Below are positions 48,902-57,694 of a stretch of 64,000 bases of DNA, one piece after another. The stretch comes from Gemmatimonadota bacterium (GTDB taxonomy: Bacteria; Gemmatimonadota; Gemmatimonadetes; Longimicrobiales; Gaopeijiaceae). Position numbers and translations under genes: made by a program. The notes beneath the pieces are model-generated. The model ran no database searches, was not told where the DNA came from, and was given only the letters and a program-made list of their open reading frames with translations. Position 1 is the first letter of the stretch. The number at the start of each line of letters is the position of its first letter. The stretch is taken from NCBI GenBank assembly GCA_028873815.1, contig JAPPNN010000050.1:42074-106073 (forward strand). The letters run 5' to 3'.

Positions 48902-50169
48902 GCGGCGGCGGCGGGCCCACCCGGGATGTACCGCACGCTGACCCGATTCGCGGGGTGTAGATACCTGCGGCCCCATTCGCACGCTTCCGCCACCGTGACG
49001 CTGCGGAGCCGCGACAGGTCGTCGTTCAGGCGCGCCGCGTCGCCGAAGCAGGTGGCGTACATCGAGAGCAGGTCGGCCCGCGTCTCGACGCGCTGCAGCT
49101 CCCTGAGCGTGCGCGTCTCCGCCCCGACCACCGCCCGCGCGACCTCCTCTTCGGTCAGCGTGCCCGCGTCGTCGATCTCCGCCGCGACGGCGCGCTCCAG
49201 ATCGTCGATGTCGGTGTCGGGGTAGCCCGTGGCGATGACCAGGAAGATCGTGACGCCGCCGGTAAGCGGAAGGAGGTGGCAGCTGGCCGATTTCGCACGG
49301 CGGGAGCGCACCACGCGGTCGTAGAGCCGCGAGGATCGCCCCGAGCCGAGGCAGTTCGCAGCCACCTCCCCGGCATAGAAGGCGTCGTCCGTGAAGGGCG
49401 GCACGCGCGAGGCCATGTAGATTCGCGGCAGGGGCACCGCCGCGCGCACGTCGGTGCGCAGGGTCTCGCCGGTGGCGAAGGGGATCCCTGCCGTGCCTGG
49501 GACGGGGGGCGGGGGCGGGCCCGCGGGGATCTCCTCGAAGTAGTGCCTGACACGGCCATGCGCGTGGTCCGCGTCGAAGTCGCCGCAGAGGGAAATCACG
49601 GCGTTGTTCGGGAGGTAGTAGGTGGCGAAGAACTCGTGCACGTCCTCGAGCGTGGCGGCGGCGATGTCCTCCATGGCGCCGATGACCGTGTGATGATACG
49701 GATGGGTCGCCGGGAAGAGGAGCGACTGCATCCTCTCGTCCCAGTCCCCATAAGGCTGGTTGTCGTACCGCTGCCTCCGCTCGTTCATGACCACGTCGCG
49801 CTGGTTCTCCAGCTTCTCTTCGGTCATCGCAGGCAACATCCAGCCCATCCGGTCCGATTCCAGCCACAGGGCCAGGTCGAGGTGGTGGGACGGGACGGTA
49901 TCGTAGTAGTTCGTGCGGTCGAACCACGTCGTGGCGTTGGCCGCGCCGCCCACCTTCTCGATGTGATGGAAGTGCCCGTTCTTCGGGACGTTCGCCGAAC
50001 CCTGGAACATCATGTGTTCGAAGAGGTGCGCGAACCCCGTGCGCGGCCGCGTCTCGTTCCTGGAGCCCACGCCATACCAGAGGTTGACCGCCACGACAGG
50101 CGTCGTCCGGTCGGGTGCCAGTACGAGCCTGAGGCCGTTGGCGAGCGTGTGCTGCTCGATCTCGATCAT
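48898..50169 (-). CDS. M16 zinc peptidase, catalytic (A-type) subunit
   Basis: This 423-aa M16 peptidase carries the inverted zinc motif HLFEH at residues 48-52, followed by the downstream Glu in ENQRDVVMNERRQRYD. The ATG at 50169 is chosen because TGGAGACAC precedes it and the sequence then starts IEIEQHTLANGLRLVL like the family. An ATG 15 bases earlier is possible. The stop overlaps the start of the B-type subunit gene (ATGA), indicating stoichiometric production of a heterodimer. Confidence 0.93.
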   Translation of the reverse strand: MIEIEQHTLANGLRLVLAPDRTTPVVAVNLWYGVGSRNETRPRTGFAHLFEHMMFQGSANVPKNGHFHHIEKVGGAANATTWFDRTNYYDTVPSHHLDLALWLESDRMGWMLPAMTEEKLENQRDVVMNERRQRYDNQPYGDWDERMQSLLFPATHPYHHTVIGAMEDIAAATLEDVHEFFATYYLPNNAVISLCGDFDADHAHGRVRHYFEEIPAGPPPPPVPGTAGIPFATGETLRTDVRAAVPLPRIYMASRVPPFTDDAFYAGEVAANCLGSGRSSRLYDRVVRSRRAKSASCHLLPLTGGVTIFLVIATGYPDTDIDDLERAVAAEIDDAGTLTEEEVARAVVGAETRTLRELQRVETRADLLSMYATCFGDAARLNDDLSRLRSVTVAEACEWGRRYLHPANRVSVRYIPGGPAAAA

Positions 50170-50341
50170 GTGTCTCCAGGGCATGTGGCCCGTTTCCCCG
50201 GTCCACGGCTTGCGCCATCTTTTTCCTTGCGTGCGACAACACTCTAGCGATTGGCCATACCGCACAAGGCGGGCCCCGGCCATGGACGTGCCGGGCGCGC
50301 GCGATGGTCGGTGCCGGCAAAACCTGCAAGGAGGCATTCCC

Positions 50342-51463
50342 GTGGGGTTCACTCCCTTCGCCATGGAGCGGTGGCAATCCACCTGGGAGCATCGGGTGGC
50401 GTTCAACCTGTCGGAGAGCGGTGTTCATCCCCTGACGGTCGGAGAGCTGCTCTCCATGGCCGGCGGGTCCACCGATCTGGCGGACGTTCGGCTCGGATAC
50501 GGGCAGTCGAACGGCTCGGACGAGCTGCGGGCGATCATCGCCTCGCTGTACCCGGGCGCGTCGGACCGCTCCGTGGTCGTCACCACCGGCGGAGCCGAGG
50601 CGAATTTCGTGGGATTCTGGGAGCTCGCGGCGGCCGGCAGGCCGGTGGCGGTCATGCTGCCCAACTACATGCAGGTCCCGGGGCTGATCGAGAACTTCAA
50701 GGGGGGGTACGTGCCCTTCCACCTCCGCGAGGAGGCCGGTTGGCGCCCCGATCTCGATCAGCTGGAAGCGGCGCTGCGGGACGGGGCGGGATTCATCCTG
50801 GTCACGAACCCCAACAACCCCACGGGCGTGGCCCTGACCGGGGACGAAATGGACGACGTCGTCGCCCTGGCGGACCGGCACGGGGCCTGGATCCTCTCGG
50901 ACGAGGTGTATCGAAGTGCCGAGGTGGGCGAGGACCCGGTCCCGTCGTTCTGGGGCCGCTACGACAAGGTTTTGGTGACGAACACGATGTCCAAGGCCTA
51001 CGCGCTGCCAGGACTGCGCCTGGGGTGGGTGGTGGGACCCGAAGACGTCGCGGAGCGGCTGTGGGCCCGGACCGACTACACCACGATCGCGCCGGCGTCG
51101 CTTTCGGATGCGCTGGCCACCGTCGCGCTCTCGCCGGATGTGCGTCCCCGGATTCTCGCGCGGACCCGTGGCATCATCCGCAACAACCTGAGCGTGATGA
51201 GCGGCTGGATGGACGCCCAGGAAGGCCTGTTCAGCTACACGCCTCCCGATGCGGGCGCGATCTGCATGGTGCGGTACCACGAGCCGACCGCGTCGCTGGA
51301 GCTCGCCGAGCGGCTTCGGGTCGAGCACAGCCTTCTCATCGTTCCCGGCGCCCATTTCGGGATCGAGGGGACGATGCGGATCGGGTTCGGCCTGCCGGAG
51401 GACGAACTCCTGGAAGGGTTGGAGCGCCTAGGGGCGGTCTTCGCGACGGCAGGGGCCGCATAG
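50342..51463 (+). CDS. Class I/II PLP-dependent aminotransferase
   Basis: This ~373-aa fold-type-I enzyme starts at a GTG seven bases after AAGGAGG. Motifs are TTGGAEANFVGFWELA, TNPNNPTGVAL, LSDEVYRSAE, the PLP lysine in TMSKAYALPGLRLGW, and the substrate Arg in MRIGFG. It resembles aspartate/aromatic or 'capreomycidine synthase-like' transaminases; the substrate is not assignable. It is transcribed divergently from the M16 operon and converges on the SRAP gene, with the 51476-51510 hairpin between them. Confidence 0.88.
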   Translation: MGFTPFAMERWQSTWEHRVAFNLSESGVHPLTVGELLSMAGGSTDLADVRLGYGQSNGSDELRAIIASLYPGASDRSVVVTTGGAEANFVGFWELAAAGRPVAVMLPNYMQVPGLIENFKGGYVPFHLREEAGWRPDLDQLEAALRDGAGFILVTNPNNPTGVALTGDEMDDVVALADRHGAWILSDEVYRSAEVGEDPVPSFWGRYDKVLVTNTMSKAYALPGLRLGWVVGPEDVAERLWARTDYTTIAPASLSDALATVALSPDVRPRILARTRGIIRNNLSVMSGWMDAQEGLFSYTPPDAGAICMVRYHEPTASLELAERLRVEHSLLIVPGAHFGIEGTMRIGFGLPEDELLEGLERLGAVFATAGAA

Positions 51464-51475
51464 TACAGTAGACGG

Positions 51476-51510
51476 AAAAACGGTTCATGTATACTGAAGT
51501 TTACATGAAC
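51476..51510 (-). terminator. Hairpin plus T-run between convergent genes, containing a 20-bp ATGTA-N10-TACAT dyad
   Basis: The arms GTTCATGTA (51483-51491) and TACATGAAC (51502-51510) can pair with a 10-base loop. On the minus strand the stem is followed by CGTTTTT, as expected for an intrinsic terminator of the SRAP gene, whose TAA stop lies inside the structure. The central 20 bases (51487-51506) repeat the dyad seen upstream of tamA, so a protein-binding role is also possible. Confidence 0.5.
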
Positions 51511-52196
51511 AGCCCCAAGGCATCGGTTTCCACCGGCACTACGCAGTCGGGCTGGTCGTAGCCCGCGCGGTTCACGGACCGCGAGACGGGATGCAGGTGC
51601 AGGTCGGGGGGCTCGGCGTCGCCCAGCATGGCGTGCAGGGCAGCGGGTGTGGTGCCCCGCGCCAGCCAGTCGTCCCAGCTTTGCGGCGGAAGGATGACCG
51701 GGACTCGGTCGTGGAGCCAGCGGATGGCCTCGGGAGCATCCCGAGTGAGAACCGAAAACGTCAGGAGCCTGGAACCCGTGGCTGAGCGCCAGGTGGACCA
51801 GATTCCGGCCATGGCGAAGACATTCCGGTCCGCCAGGTGGAGCCAGTACGGCTGCTTTCCCGACGGGCGGCTCTCCCACTCGTAGAAGCCGTCGGCGGGC
51901 ACCAGGCAGCGGCGCGCGAGAAAGGACTCGCGGAAGGCGCTCCGGCGGCCCACCGTTTCGGAGCGCGCGTTGATCATGCGGGCCCCCACGCGGGGGCTCT
52001 CCGCCCAGTGCGGAACGAGGCCCCACCGCATGAGGCCGGCCCGCCGCCCGTCCGGCGCGGCGATCACGATCGGCGCGTCCTCGGTGGGAGCGATGTTGTA
52101 GCGGGGGCGGTGGCGCGTCAGGCCCGGAGCGGTCTCCGCACGGAATGCGTCGGCGATGGCGTCGATTTCATGGGTGAGGCTGAAGCGGCCGCACAC
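51501..52196 (-). CDS. SRAP-domain protein (YedK/HMCES-like abasic-site crosslinker)
   Basis: This 231-aa protein starts GTG-TGC so that Cys2, exposed after Met removal, is the crosslinking residue (M)CGRFSL. Other active-site signatures are MINARSET, CLVPADGFYEW and the His/Pro loop in LHDRVPVILPP. SRAP proteins covalently protect abasic sites in single-stranded DNA at stalled forks. The start lies four bases after the aspartoacylase-like gene, so it may be the last gene of that minus-strand group. Confidence 0.93.
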   Translation of the reverse strand: MCGRFSLTHEIDAIADAFRAETAPGLTRHRPRYNIAPTEDAPIVIAAPDGRRAGLMRWGLVPHWAESPRVGARMINARSETVGRRSAFRESFLARRCLVPADGFYEWESRPSGKQPYWLHLADRNVFAMAGIWSTWRSATGSRLLTFSVLTRDAPEAIRWLHDRVPVILPPQSWDDWLARGTTPAALHAMLGDAEPPDLHLHPVSRSVNRAGYDQPDCVVPVETDALGLFM

Positions 52197-52200
52197 GGAT

Positions 52201-53223
52201 TCAGCCGCAGGAAGGGAATGTGCCCGCCAGCGCCACCACCGCCGTTTCACTGGTGACGCCCGCGACTTCCCTCACGACGAAGAAGCCGTCCTCGCCCTGC
52301 TCCTGGTAGAGCGGCATGAGGAGTCGGCCGGTCTTCGGAACCGCGACCTCGCCACGGCGGTCGTCGCCCACGACGTCACCCGCGCGCACGCGTTGGAAGT
52401 TCCGGAAGCAAGGGCGGCTCCGGTAGCGGTCGCCCGGCTCGATCGGGTGGCGGTACGTGCTCTCGAGGACCCGCGGCAGCCCCCGGTACGCTTGCCTCAG
52501 CGCCCTGAACGCGACTGCCGCCTCGGGCGCGTCCTGCCAGTCCAGCAGGCCCGCCGCGTGGATCGCCAGCCAGACCGCGCTGGCCGCCCTCACCCTCGAT
52601 TCGGCCTCTTCGTGCTGCCCGCATTCGAAGACCGCCGCCGTGTACCCCAGGTGGTCCATGTAGCTGTTGAAGGTGCCCTCGAGGTGCTGGTCGAGCTTCA
52701 TGACCAGGGGCACCGGGATGGCCATCGCGAAACGCTTGTTGTGCGCCAGGTCGCTCGCCGTCGTAAAGGCACCGCCGCCGCCCGAGGTCGTGTGGATGTC
52801 GAGAACGAACACAGGACCCCGGCGCCGCTCCGCCACCTCGTCGAGCACGTCGAGGATCCGGAGCATTTCCAGGTCCTCGTGCTCCAGCGCGCTGCCGTTC
52901 GCGGCATCCATGGACCTCACCGCCGCGACCCTGGCCGGTGTCCACACGCGGTTCAGATCGTAGGTGAGGAAGCGGCGTCCGGCGGCGAGCGCCTGCAGGT
53001 TGCCCGCGACGGCAATGAACTCGCCCCGCAGGCGCCGCCTGCGTGCAGCGATCGTCTCCACGATCGTCTCCAGCGCCCGCACTCCGGCCGGCTCGTTGCC
53101 GTGCAGCCCCCCGATGCACAGAAGCAGTGGGCCCGAATCGACGCCCGTGACGCGGCCGATGACGCCGGAACGCGACAGCCAGGCCTCACGGCCCCCGGAC
53201 GCGCCCTCCACCCCGTCGGTCAC
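52201..53223 (-). CDS. Succinylglutamate desuccinylase/aspartoacylase-family zinc deacylase
   Basis: This 340-aa M14-like zinc amidohydrolase has the metal motif GGLHGNEPAG (HxxE), the substrate region YDLNRVW, and the third zinc ligand in VLDIHTTSGGGGAF. An extra C-terminal beta domain ends the protein. The family removes acyl groups from N-acyl amino acids (AstE, AspA) or cleaves short amide-linked products. It is six bases after the GCS2-CBS amidoligase gene, so the two may make and unmake the same amide bond. The substrate is unknown. Confidence 0.85.
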   Translation of the reverse strand: MTDGVEGASGGREAWLSRSGVIGRVTGVDSGPLLLCIGGLHGNEPAGVRALETIVETIAARRRRLRGEFIAVAGNLQALAAGRRFLTYDLNRVWTPARVAAVRSMDAANGSALEHEDLEMLRILDVLDEVAERRRGPVFVLDIHTTSGGGGAFTTASDLAHNKRFAMAIPVPLVMKLDQHLEGTFNSYMDHLGYTAAVFECGQHEEAESRVRAASAVWLAIHAAGLLDWQDAPEAAVAFRALRQAYRGLPRVLESTYRHPIEPGDRYRSRPCFRNFQRVRAGDVVGDDRRGEVAVPKTGRLLMPLYQEQGEDGFFVVREVAGVTSETAVVALAGTFPSCG

Positions 53224-53229
53224 TCCCCC

Positions 53230-55140
53230 CTAGTCCTCCTGGAGCCGTTCTTCGAGAAGATGATAGGCCATCGGCATGTAGTCCGTCTCGCTCACCAGAC
53301 CGACCAGCTGGCCGTCCTGGACCACCGGGAGCGCCGAGACCCGGTTGCTCCGCATGGTGTTGATCGCCTCGAGCGTTGTCGTATCCGGCGAAGCCGTCAC
53401 CGGATTGCGCTCCATGATCTCGCTCACCGGGATGCTCTCCGCTTCCGCCTGTGTGCGGCCCTCGGCCATCAGGCGCAGCACCGAACGATAGGACACGATG
53501 CCGACCAGCCGGTGTTCGTTGTCTTCGATCAGCACATGGCGGATCTGCCGGACGTGCATGAGGTACGCGACCAGTTCCACGAGCTCGTCCTGGTTCACCG
53601 TCGTCAGCGAGGTCGTCATGTATTGCTCGACGCGCATGTAGTTGTGCTTCCAGCCGCCGGCCTCGGTGAGTTCGGCGGGCTCCCACCGCGCGACGGGCAG
53701 TCCCTTCTTCTGCTGGCGCACGGTCGCGGATGTGAGCGCCGCCAACTGTTCTCCCTTCGTGCCCGCACCCTTGAGTTTGCTCAGGGACCGGATCGCCCAG
53801 CTCGCCCCGGTCACCCCCGCCGATACGCGCTCCTCGATCACGCCGAGGTAGCGGTCGACTTCGGTCTTGTATACCGGGTAGCGGCTCAGTCCGTCCGCGG
53901 CGAGGGGGAGCAGCTTGTCCAGAATCAGCCGATCCGCCGGGGAGCTCTTCCCGTCGAGCCACGTCATCCCGGCGCTCAGCCCCAGCCGCGAGGCGGCCAG
54001 GAAGTTCGCCTTCGCGTCGTCGAATTCCATGTGGTCGGTCAGGTCGGGCACCGCTTCGGCAACCCCCAGCACCGTGCCGATCCAGAACACCGTATTGGCC
54101 ATCTCGTCCAGGGTAGAGGGACCGGCCGGTAGCGCCCGGCACTCGATGCGCAGGTGCGGCTTCCCGTTCGAAATGCCGTAGCAGGGCCGGTTCCAGCGGT
54201 AGACGGTGCCGTTGAAGAGCTGAAGGGCCTGCAGCCTGGGGACGCCCCCCTTGTCCAGCACCTCGATCGCGTCCTCCTCCACATCCATCGCGAGCAGCAC
54301 GCGGAAGTTGGCGATGTCCTCCTGGAAGAGCTCCGCCACCGACTTCTCCAGCCAGCTGCCTCCGAACCGCACGCGCGGACTCATCTCCCGCATGTGAAGG
54401 TCCGCCCCGCGTGTATCGAGCGACTGGCGGAAGAGCGCGATCCGCGTCTCGGCCCACAGCCGGCGGCCGAAGAGAAGCGGCGAGTTGACCGACGCGGCGA
54501 GTATGGGGCCCGTGACGGCCTGGGCCACGTTGTAGAAGTGCGCGAACTCTTCGGCCGAGACCTGCAGGTGGACCTGCGCGCTGGTGTTGCACGACTCGAG
54601 CATCACCGAATCGTGCTGGATCATGAGCTCGTCCGTGCCCCTGATCCGCAGACGGAACCCGCTTCCCGCCTGGTTCATGGCTTCGTTGAGGGCGTAGTAG
54701 CGGTCCCGTGGCGTGATGTTGTCGAGCGAGAGGTCCGACTTCGTGAGCGTGGGCAGGATGCCGGTGAGCACGGCTTCCGAGTTGTACATCCGGGCGGCGT
54801 CCCGCACACGCGTGACATAGCCGTCGAGTTCCGCGTGCATGTCGGAAAAGCACGAGCCCTCGAGAACCCGCGGGGACAGGTTCGCCTCCAGGTTGAAGCG
54901 CGCCAGCTCGGTCGTGAACGGCTCGTCGTCCAGCTCCTCGAGAACCTCGACCGCCACCGGAGCGGGACGCCAGGCTTCGTCTACGAGGAAGAATTCCTGC
55001 TCCGCGCCAAAACGGCGGATCCCGGATTCGATCCGGTCATCCGCGAGGAGGCGCCCCAGCGCCTGGAGGTCCCTGAGGAGCGCGCGCGTGAAGACGCGGA
55101 TCGCTTCCGGAGAGGTCTGAGGTTTGAGATCGACGCCCAT
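53230..55140 (-). CDS. Glutamate-cysteine ligase-type (GCS2) amidoligase fused to a CBS-domain pair
   Basis: This is a 636-aa fusion. Residues ~1-480 are a GCS2-like ATP-dependent carboxylate-amine ligase (FGAEQEFFLVDE with E47/E49, RFNLEANLSP, SCNTSAQVHLQV, PLLFGRRLWAETR, GKPHLRIECRALPAGPS). Residues ~500-630 are two CBS motifs (VEQYMTTSLTTVNQDE... and VSEIMERNPVTASPDTT...), which usually bind adenine nucleotides. The whole enzyme may therefore be controlled by energy charge. It is unlikely to be a plain glutathione-synthesis enzyme, because no gshB is near and the neighbour is a deacylase. Confidence 0.85.
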   Translation of the reverse strand: MGVDLKPQTSPEAIRVFTRALLRDLQALGRLLADDRIESGIRRFGAEQEFFLVDEAWRPAPVAVEVLEELDDEPFTTELARFNLEANLSPRVLEGSCFSDMHAELDGYVTRVRDAARMYNSEAVLTGILPTLTKSDLSLDNITPRDRYYALNEAMNQAGSGFRLRIRGTDELMIQHDSVMLESCNTSAQVHLQVSAEEFAHFYNVAQAVTGPILAASVNSPLLFGRRLWAETRIALFRQSLDTRGADLHMREMSPRVRFGGSWLEKSVAELFQEDIANFRVLLAMDVEEDAIEVLDKGGVPRLQALQLFNGTVYRWNRPCYGISNGKPHLRIECRALPAGPSTLDEMANTVFWIGTVLGVAEAVPDLTDHMEFDDAKANFLAASRLGLSAGMTWLDGKSSPADRLILDKLLPLAADGLSRYPVYKTEVDRYLGVIEERVSAGVTGASWAIRSLSKLKGAGTKGEQLAALTSATVRQQKKGLPVARWEPAELTEAGGWKHNYMRVEQYMTTSLTTVNQDELVELVAYLMHVRQIRHVLIEDNEHRLVGIVSYRSVLRLMAEGRTQAEAESIPVSEIMERNPVTASPDTTTLEAINTMRSNRVSALPVVQDGQLVGLVSETDYMPMAYHLLEERLQED

Positions 55141-55216
55141 TTTGCGTTCCCGGGTTCGGCCAGTCCCTGGTCGTTGCGGGTTGCCTTCGCGACAGATTCT
55201 ATCTGAAAGGAAGGTA

Positions 55217-55930
55217 CTAGCGAAAGGTCGCGATGGCCGCGAGCGCCTTCTTCGTGATCGCCGGCACCCGGACCTCGTCCGCCGGATACCCCGTCACGAG
55301 CAGCAGAAACGGACGCTCGTTCGGCGGCCTTCCCAGAATCTCGTTGAGGAAGTTCATCGGCGAAGGGGTGTGGGTCAGCGTCGCCAGGCCCGCATGATGA
55401 AGCGCCGTGATCAGGATGCCCGTCGCAATGCCGACGCTCTCCTGCACGTAGTAGTTCTTCACCTTCCTGCCGCCCTTGACGACCATGTACCGCTCCGCGA
55501 AGATCGCGATCAGATAGGGCGCGGTCTCCAGAAACGGCTTGTGCTCGTCGGTTCCGAGCGCGGCGAGGGCGTCCAGCCACTCCCTGGGGGCACCGCCGCG
55601 ATAGAACGCCCGCTCCTCGGCCTCGGCGGCCACTCTGATACGGGCCTTGACCTCCGGGTCGGAAACCGCCACGAAGTGCCACGGCTGATGGTTCGCGCCG
55701 CTCGGGGCGGTCCCCGCCGCCCGTAGGCACTCCTCGATCACGCCGCGGGGCACTGGGCGGTCACTGTATTCCCTTACCGTGCGGCGGCGCTGTACATCGG
55801 CCCGGAACTCCGCAGCGCGCGCGGTCATCTCGGTGGGCGAGCGCTCGATCCATGACTCGAGCGGAATGAAGCGGGGCTCGCTCAACGGGAAGGACTCCCC
55901 GGCCGTGCGTTCACGGTCAGTAGCGGCCAC
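55217..55930 (-). CDS. Nitroreductase-fold flavoprotein, iodotyrosine-deiodinase-like
   Basis: This 237-aa FMN protein has [14 protein letters not shown] (FMN phosphate Arg cluster), [34 protein letters not shown] and [14 protein letters not shown], then [18 protein letters not shown]. The THTPSPM segment and the N-terminal PRFIPL...EF layout are those of the iodotyrosine deiodinase (IYD) branch of the nitroreductase superfamily. Bacterial members reductively dehalogenate halotyrosines in vitro. The GTG start overlaps the previous gene by 14 bases. The natural substrate here is unknown. Confidence 0.85.
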   Translation of the reverse strand: MAATDRERTAGESFPLSEPRFIPLESWIERSPTEMTARAAEFRADVQRRRTVREYSDRPVPRGVIEECLRAAGTAPSGANHQPWHFVAVSDPEVKARIRVAAEAEERAFYRGGAPREWLDALAALGTDEHKPFLETAPYLIAIFAERYMVVKGGRKVKNYYVQESVGIATGILITALHHAGLATLTHTPSPMNFLNEILGRPPNERPFLLLVTGYPADEVRVPAITKKALAAIATFR

Positions 55931-56456
55931 TCAGGCGCACGTACGCGGCCACGACATCCCCGCCGCCCAGCTCGCCGACCACGCTGGAAGCCGGCACGCC
56001 CAGGGAGCGCGACAGAAAGCGCACGTTCACAAGCCCGACCAGCTCCTCGTCCGAGAGCGAGACATCGCGCCATTCGGAGGCGACTCGGGCCTCGAAGCGC
56101 GCGTACACCCCGGCGAGGAACCCCGCCGAGCCGTTGATGGGAACATGGAAGTCACCCGCGTGCACAGAGTACGTCCGGGCGATCTCCAACCAGGTCGCAC
56201 CGCGTCTCCGCTGAGCCACGACGACGTCCGGGGGCACGCCGGCACGAGTCGCAAGGCGCAGAACAACCGGAATCTCGGCGGTGGACAGGTCCCACCGGGC
56301 CAGAACCATGACTTCGCCCGGCGGCGTGCCGAAGTGCTCACCCACCGCGCGCAGGAACACGGCTTCGTCCGATTTGCCTCCCTGCGCCCCGAGTGCTCCC
56401 GGTGCGAGCACAAAAAGCAGCGCCGCCGCGGCCCTCGATCTTCCTGCGTTCCACAT
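55917..56456 (-). CDS. Secreted protein of unknown function
   Basis: This 179-aa protein starts at an ATG after AGGAGAGG. It has a signal peptide ([19 protein letters not shown]). The mature part has two related alpha-helical halves ([20 protein letters not shown] and [22 protein letters not shown]), and no catalytic motif was recognised. Its C-terminal RLSGRY overlaps the start of the nitroreductase gene by 14 bases, so the two are probably co-transcribed. No family could be assigned. Confidence 0.75.
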   Translation of the reverse strand: MWNAGRSRAAAALLFVLAPGALGAQGGKSDEAVFLRAVGEHFGTPPGEVMVLARWDLSTAEIPVVLRLATRAGVPPDVVVAQRRRGATWLEIARTYSVHAGDFHVPINGSAGFLAGVYARFEARVASEWRDVSLSDEELVGLVNVRFLSRSLGVPASSVVGELGGGDVVAAYVRLSGRY

Positions 56457-56578
56457 TTGCGCCCTCTCCTGTCGTTGCAGAAATGTCACCGCGCCGCGGT
56501 CTGCCCGCCACCCCCGAGCCTGCGTCGGGCCTGCCCCGGGGGAGACATTGCGGGCCGGAAGGACGGTTGCACGCAAGA

Positions 56579-57694
56579 TCAGCACCGCCCGAGCGCCCGC
56601 AGCGCCCGCTCGCGGGCCGCGACAACGGGAGAGCACCCCGCCTCGTCCGCCTCGCGAAAGATCGCCGCAAGCGATGCCCCGATGGAGCGGACGCGCGACT
56701 CGAGGTCGTCGGGGTCGAGCATTCCCCGCTCCATGAGCCCGAACGACATCGCGCCACCGCCGTTGATCACGTAGTCCGGCGCATAGAGGATGCCTGTTGC
56801 CCGCAGTCGCTCCGCGTCCTCGGGCACCTCGAGCTGGTTGTTGGCGGGCCCGGCCACGACGCGGCAGCGCAGGCGTGGAATCGTGCGCTCGTTGACGGTC
56901 GCGCCGACCGCGCCCGGGGCGTACACGTCGCACTCGGTGTCGTACACGGCATCGGGGTCGATCACGGTCCCGCCGCACTGCTCCGCAACGGCGCTCGCGC
57001 GCTCCCCGTCGATGTCCGACACGAGCACCCGGGCCCCGGAGTCGCGCAAGAGACGGGCCAGGACGCCGCCCACGTCCCCCGCGCCCTGGATCAGCACGGA
57101 CTTCCCCGTGAGATCCGGGCTGCCGTAGAGATGGTCCACCGCCGCCGCGATCCCCGCGTGCACGCCCACCGCCGTGTAGGGACTGGGATTCGGCGGCGGG
57201 TCGCCGTCATGGCTGCCCGCGACCGCCTTCGTGAGCGTGGCCAGGAAGGTCATGTCCTCCCGGGTCGTCCCGAGGTCTTCGCCGACGCTGTAGCCGCCGT
57301 CCAGGGCGTTCAGCACCTGGGCGAACCGCCTGAACAGGCTTCGGCGCCGATCGCCCGCCACCGGCCCGGGAACGGAGAGCACGGACTTGCCGCCACCGTA
57401 CGGCAAATCGATGGCGGCCCACTTGCTGGTCATTCCCTCGGCCAGCCTCATCGCGTCGCGCAGCGCCGCGGCTGGCGACGGATAGCTCTTCAGGCGGCAC
57501 CCGCCGGTGGGACGCCCGAGGGTGTTGTTGTGGAGCGCCACGAAGATCCAGCTCCGGCTCTCCGCGTGAAAGGACGAGACGACGCCCAGGCCATCCCATC
57601 CCTCGATCAATGACTCCAGCCCGATCCGCGTACCGTCGGTACCGATGTTCGCGCGCCCCGTGCCGTGCTGCGCCTCCGTGTCGGAATTCTTCAC
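56579..57694 (-). CDS. Glu/Leu/Phe/Val dehydrogenase family (leucine dehydrogenase-like)
   Basis: This 371-aa NAD-dependent amino acid dehydrogenase starts at a GTG with AAGGAGG upstream. The substrate/catalytic region is GGCRLKSYPS with AAIDLPYGGGKSVL (catalytic Lys in GGGK), and GEDLGTTREDM. The Rossmann domain has VLIQGAGDVGGVLARLL. Length and the LPYGGGK motif fit the leucine/valine dehydrogenase subgroup, which deaminates branched-chain amino acids. The GTG overlaps the stop of the DUF3052 gene by four bases. Confidence 0.9.
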   Translation of the reverse strand: MKNSDTEAQHGTGRANIGTDGTRIGLESLIEGWDGLGVVSSFHAESRSWIFVALHNNTLGRPTGGCRLKSYPSPAAALRDAMRLAEGMTSKWAAIDLPYGGGKSVLSVPGPVAGDRRRSLFRRFAQVLNALDGGYSVGEDLGTTREDMTFLATLTKAVAGSHDGDPPPNPSPYTAVGVHAGIAAAVDHLYGSPDLTGKSVLIQGAGDVGGVLARLLRDSGARVLVSDIDGERASAVAEQCGGTVIDPDAVYDTECDVYAPGAVGATVNERTIPRLRCRVVAGPANNQLEVPEDAERLRATGILYAPDYVINGGGAMSFGLMERGMLDPDDLESRVRSIGASLAAIFREADEAGCSPVVAARERALRALGRC

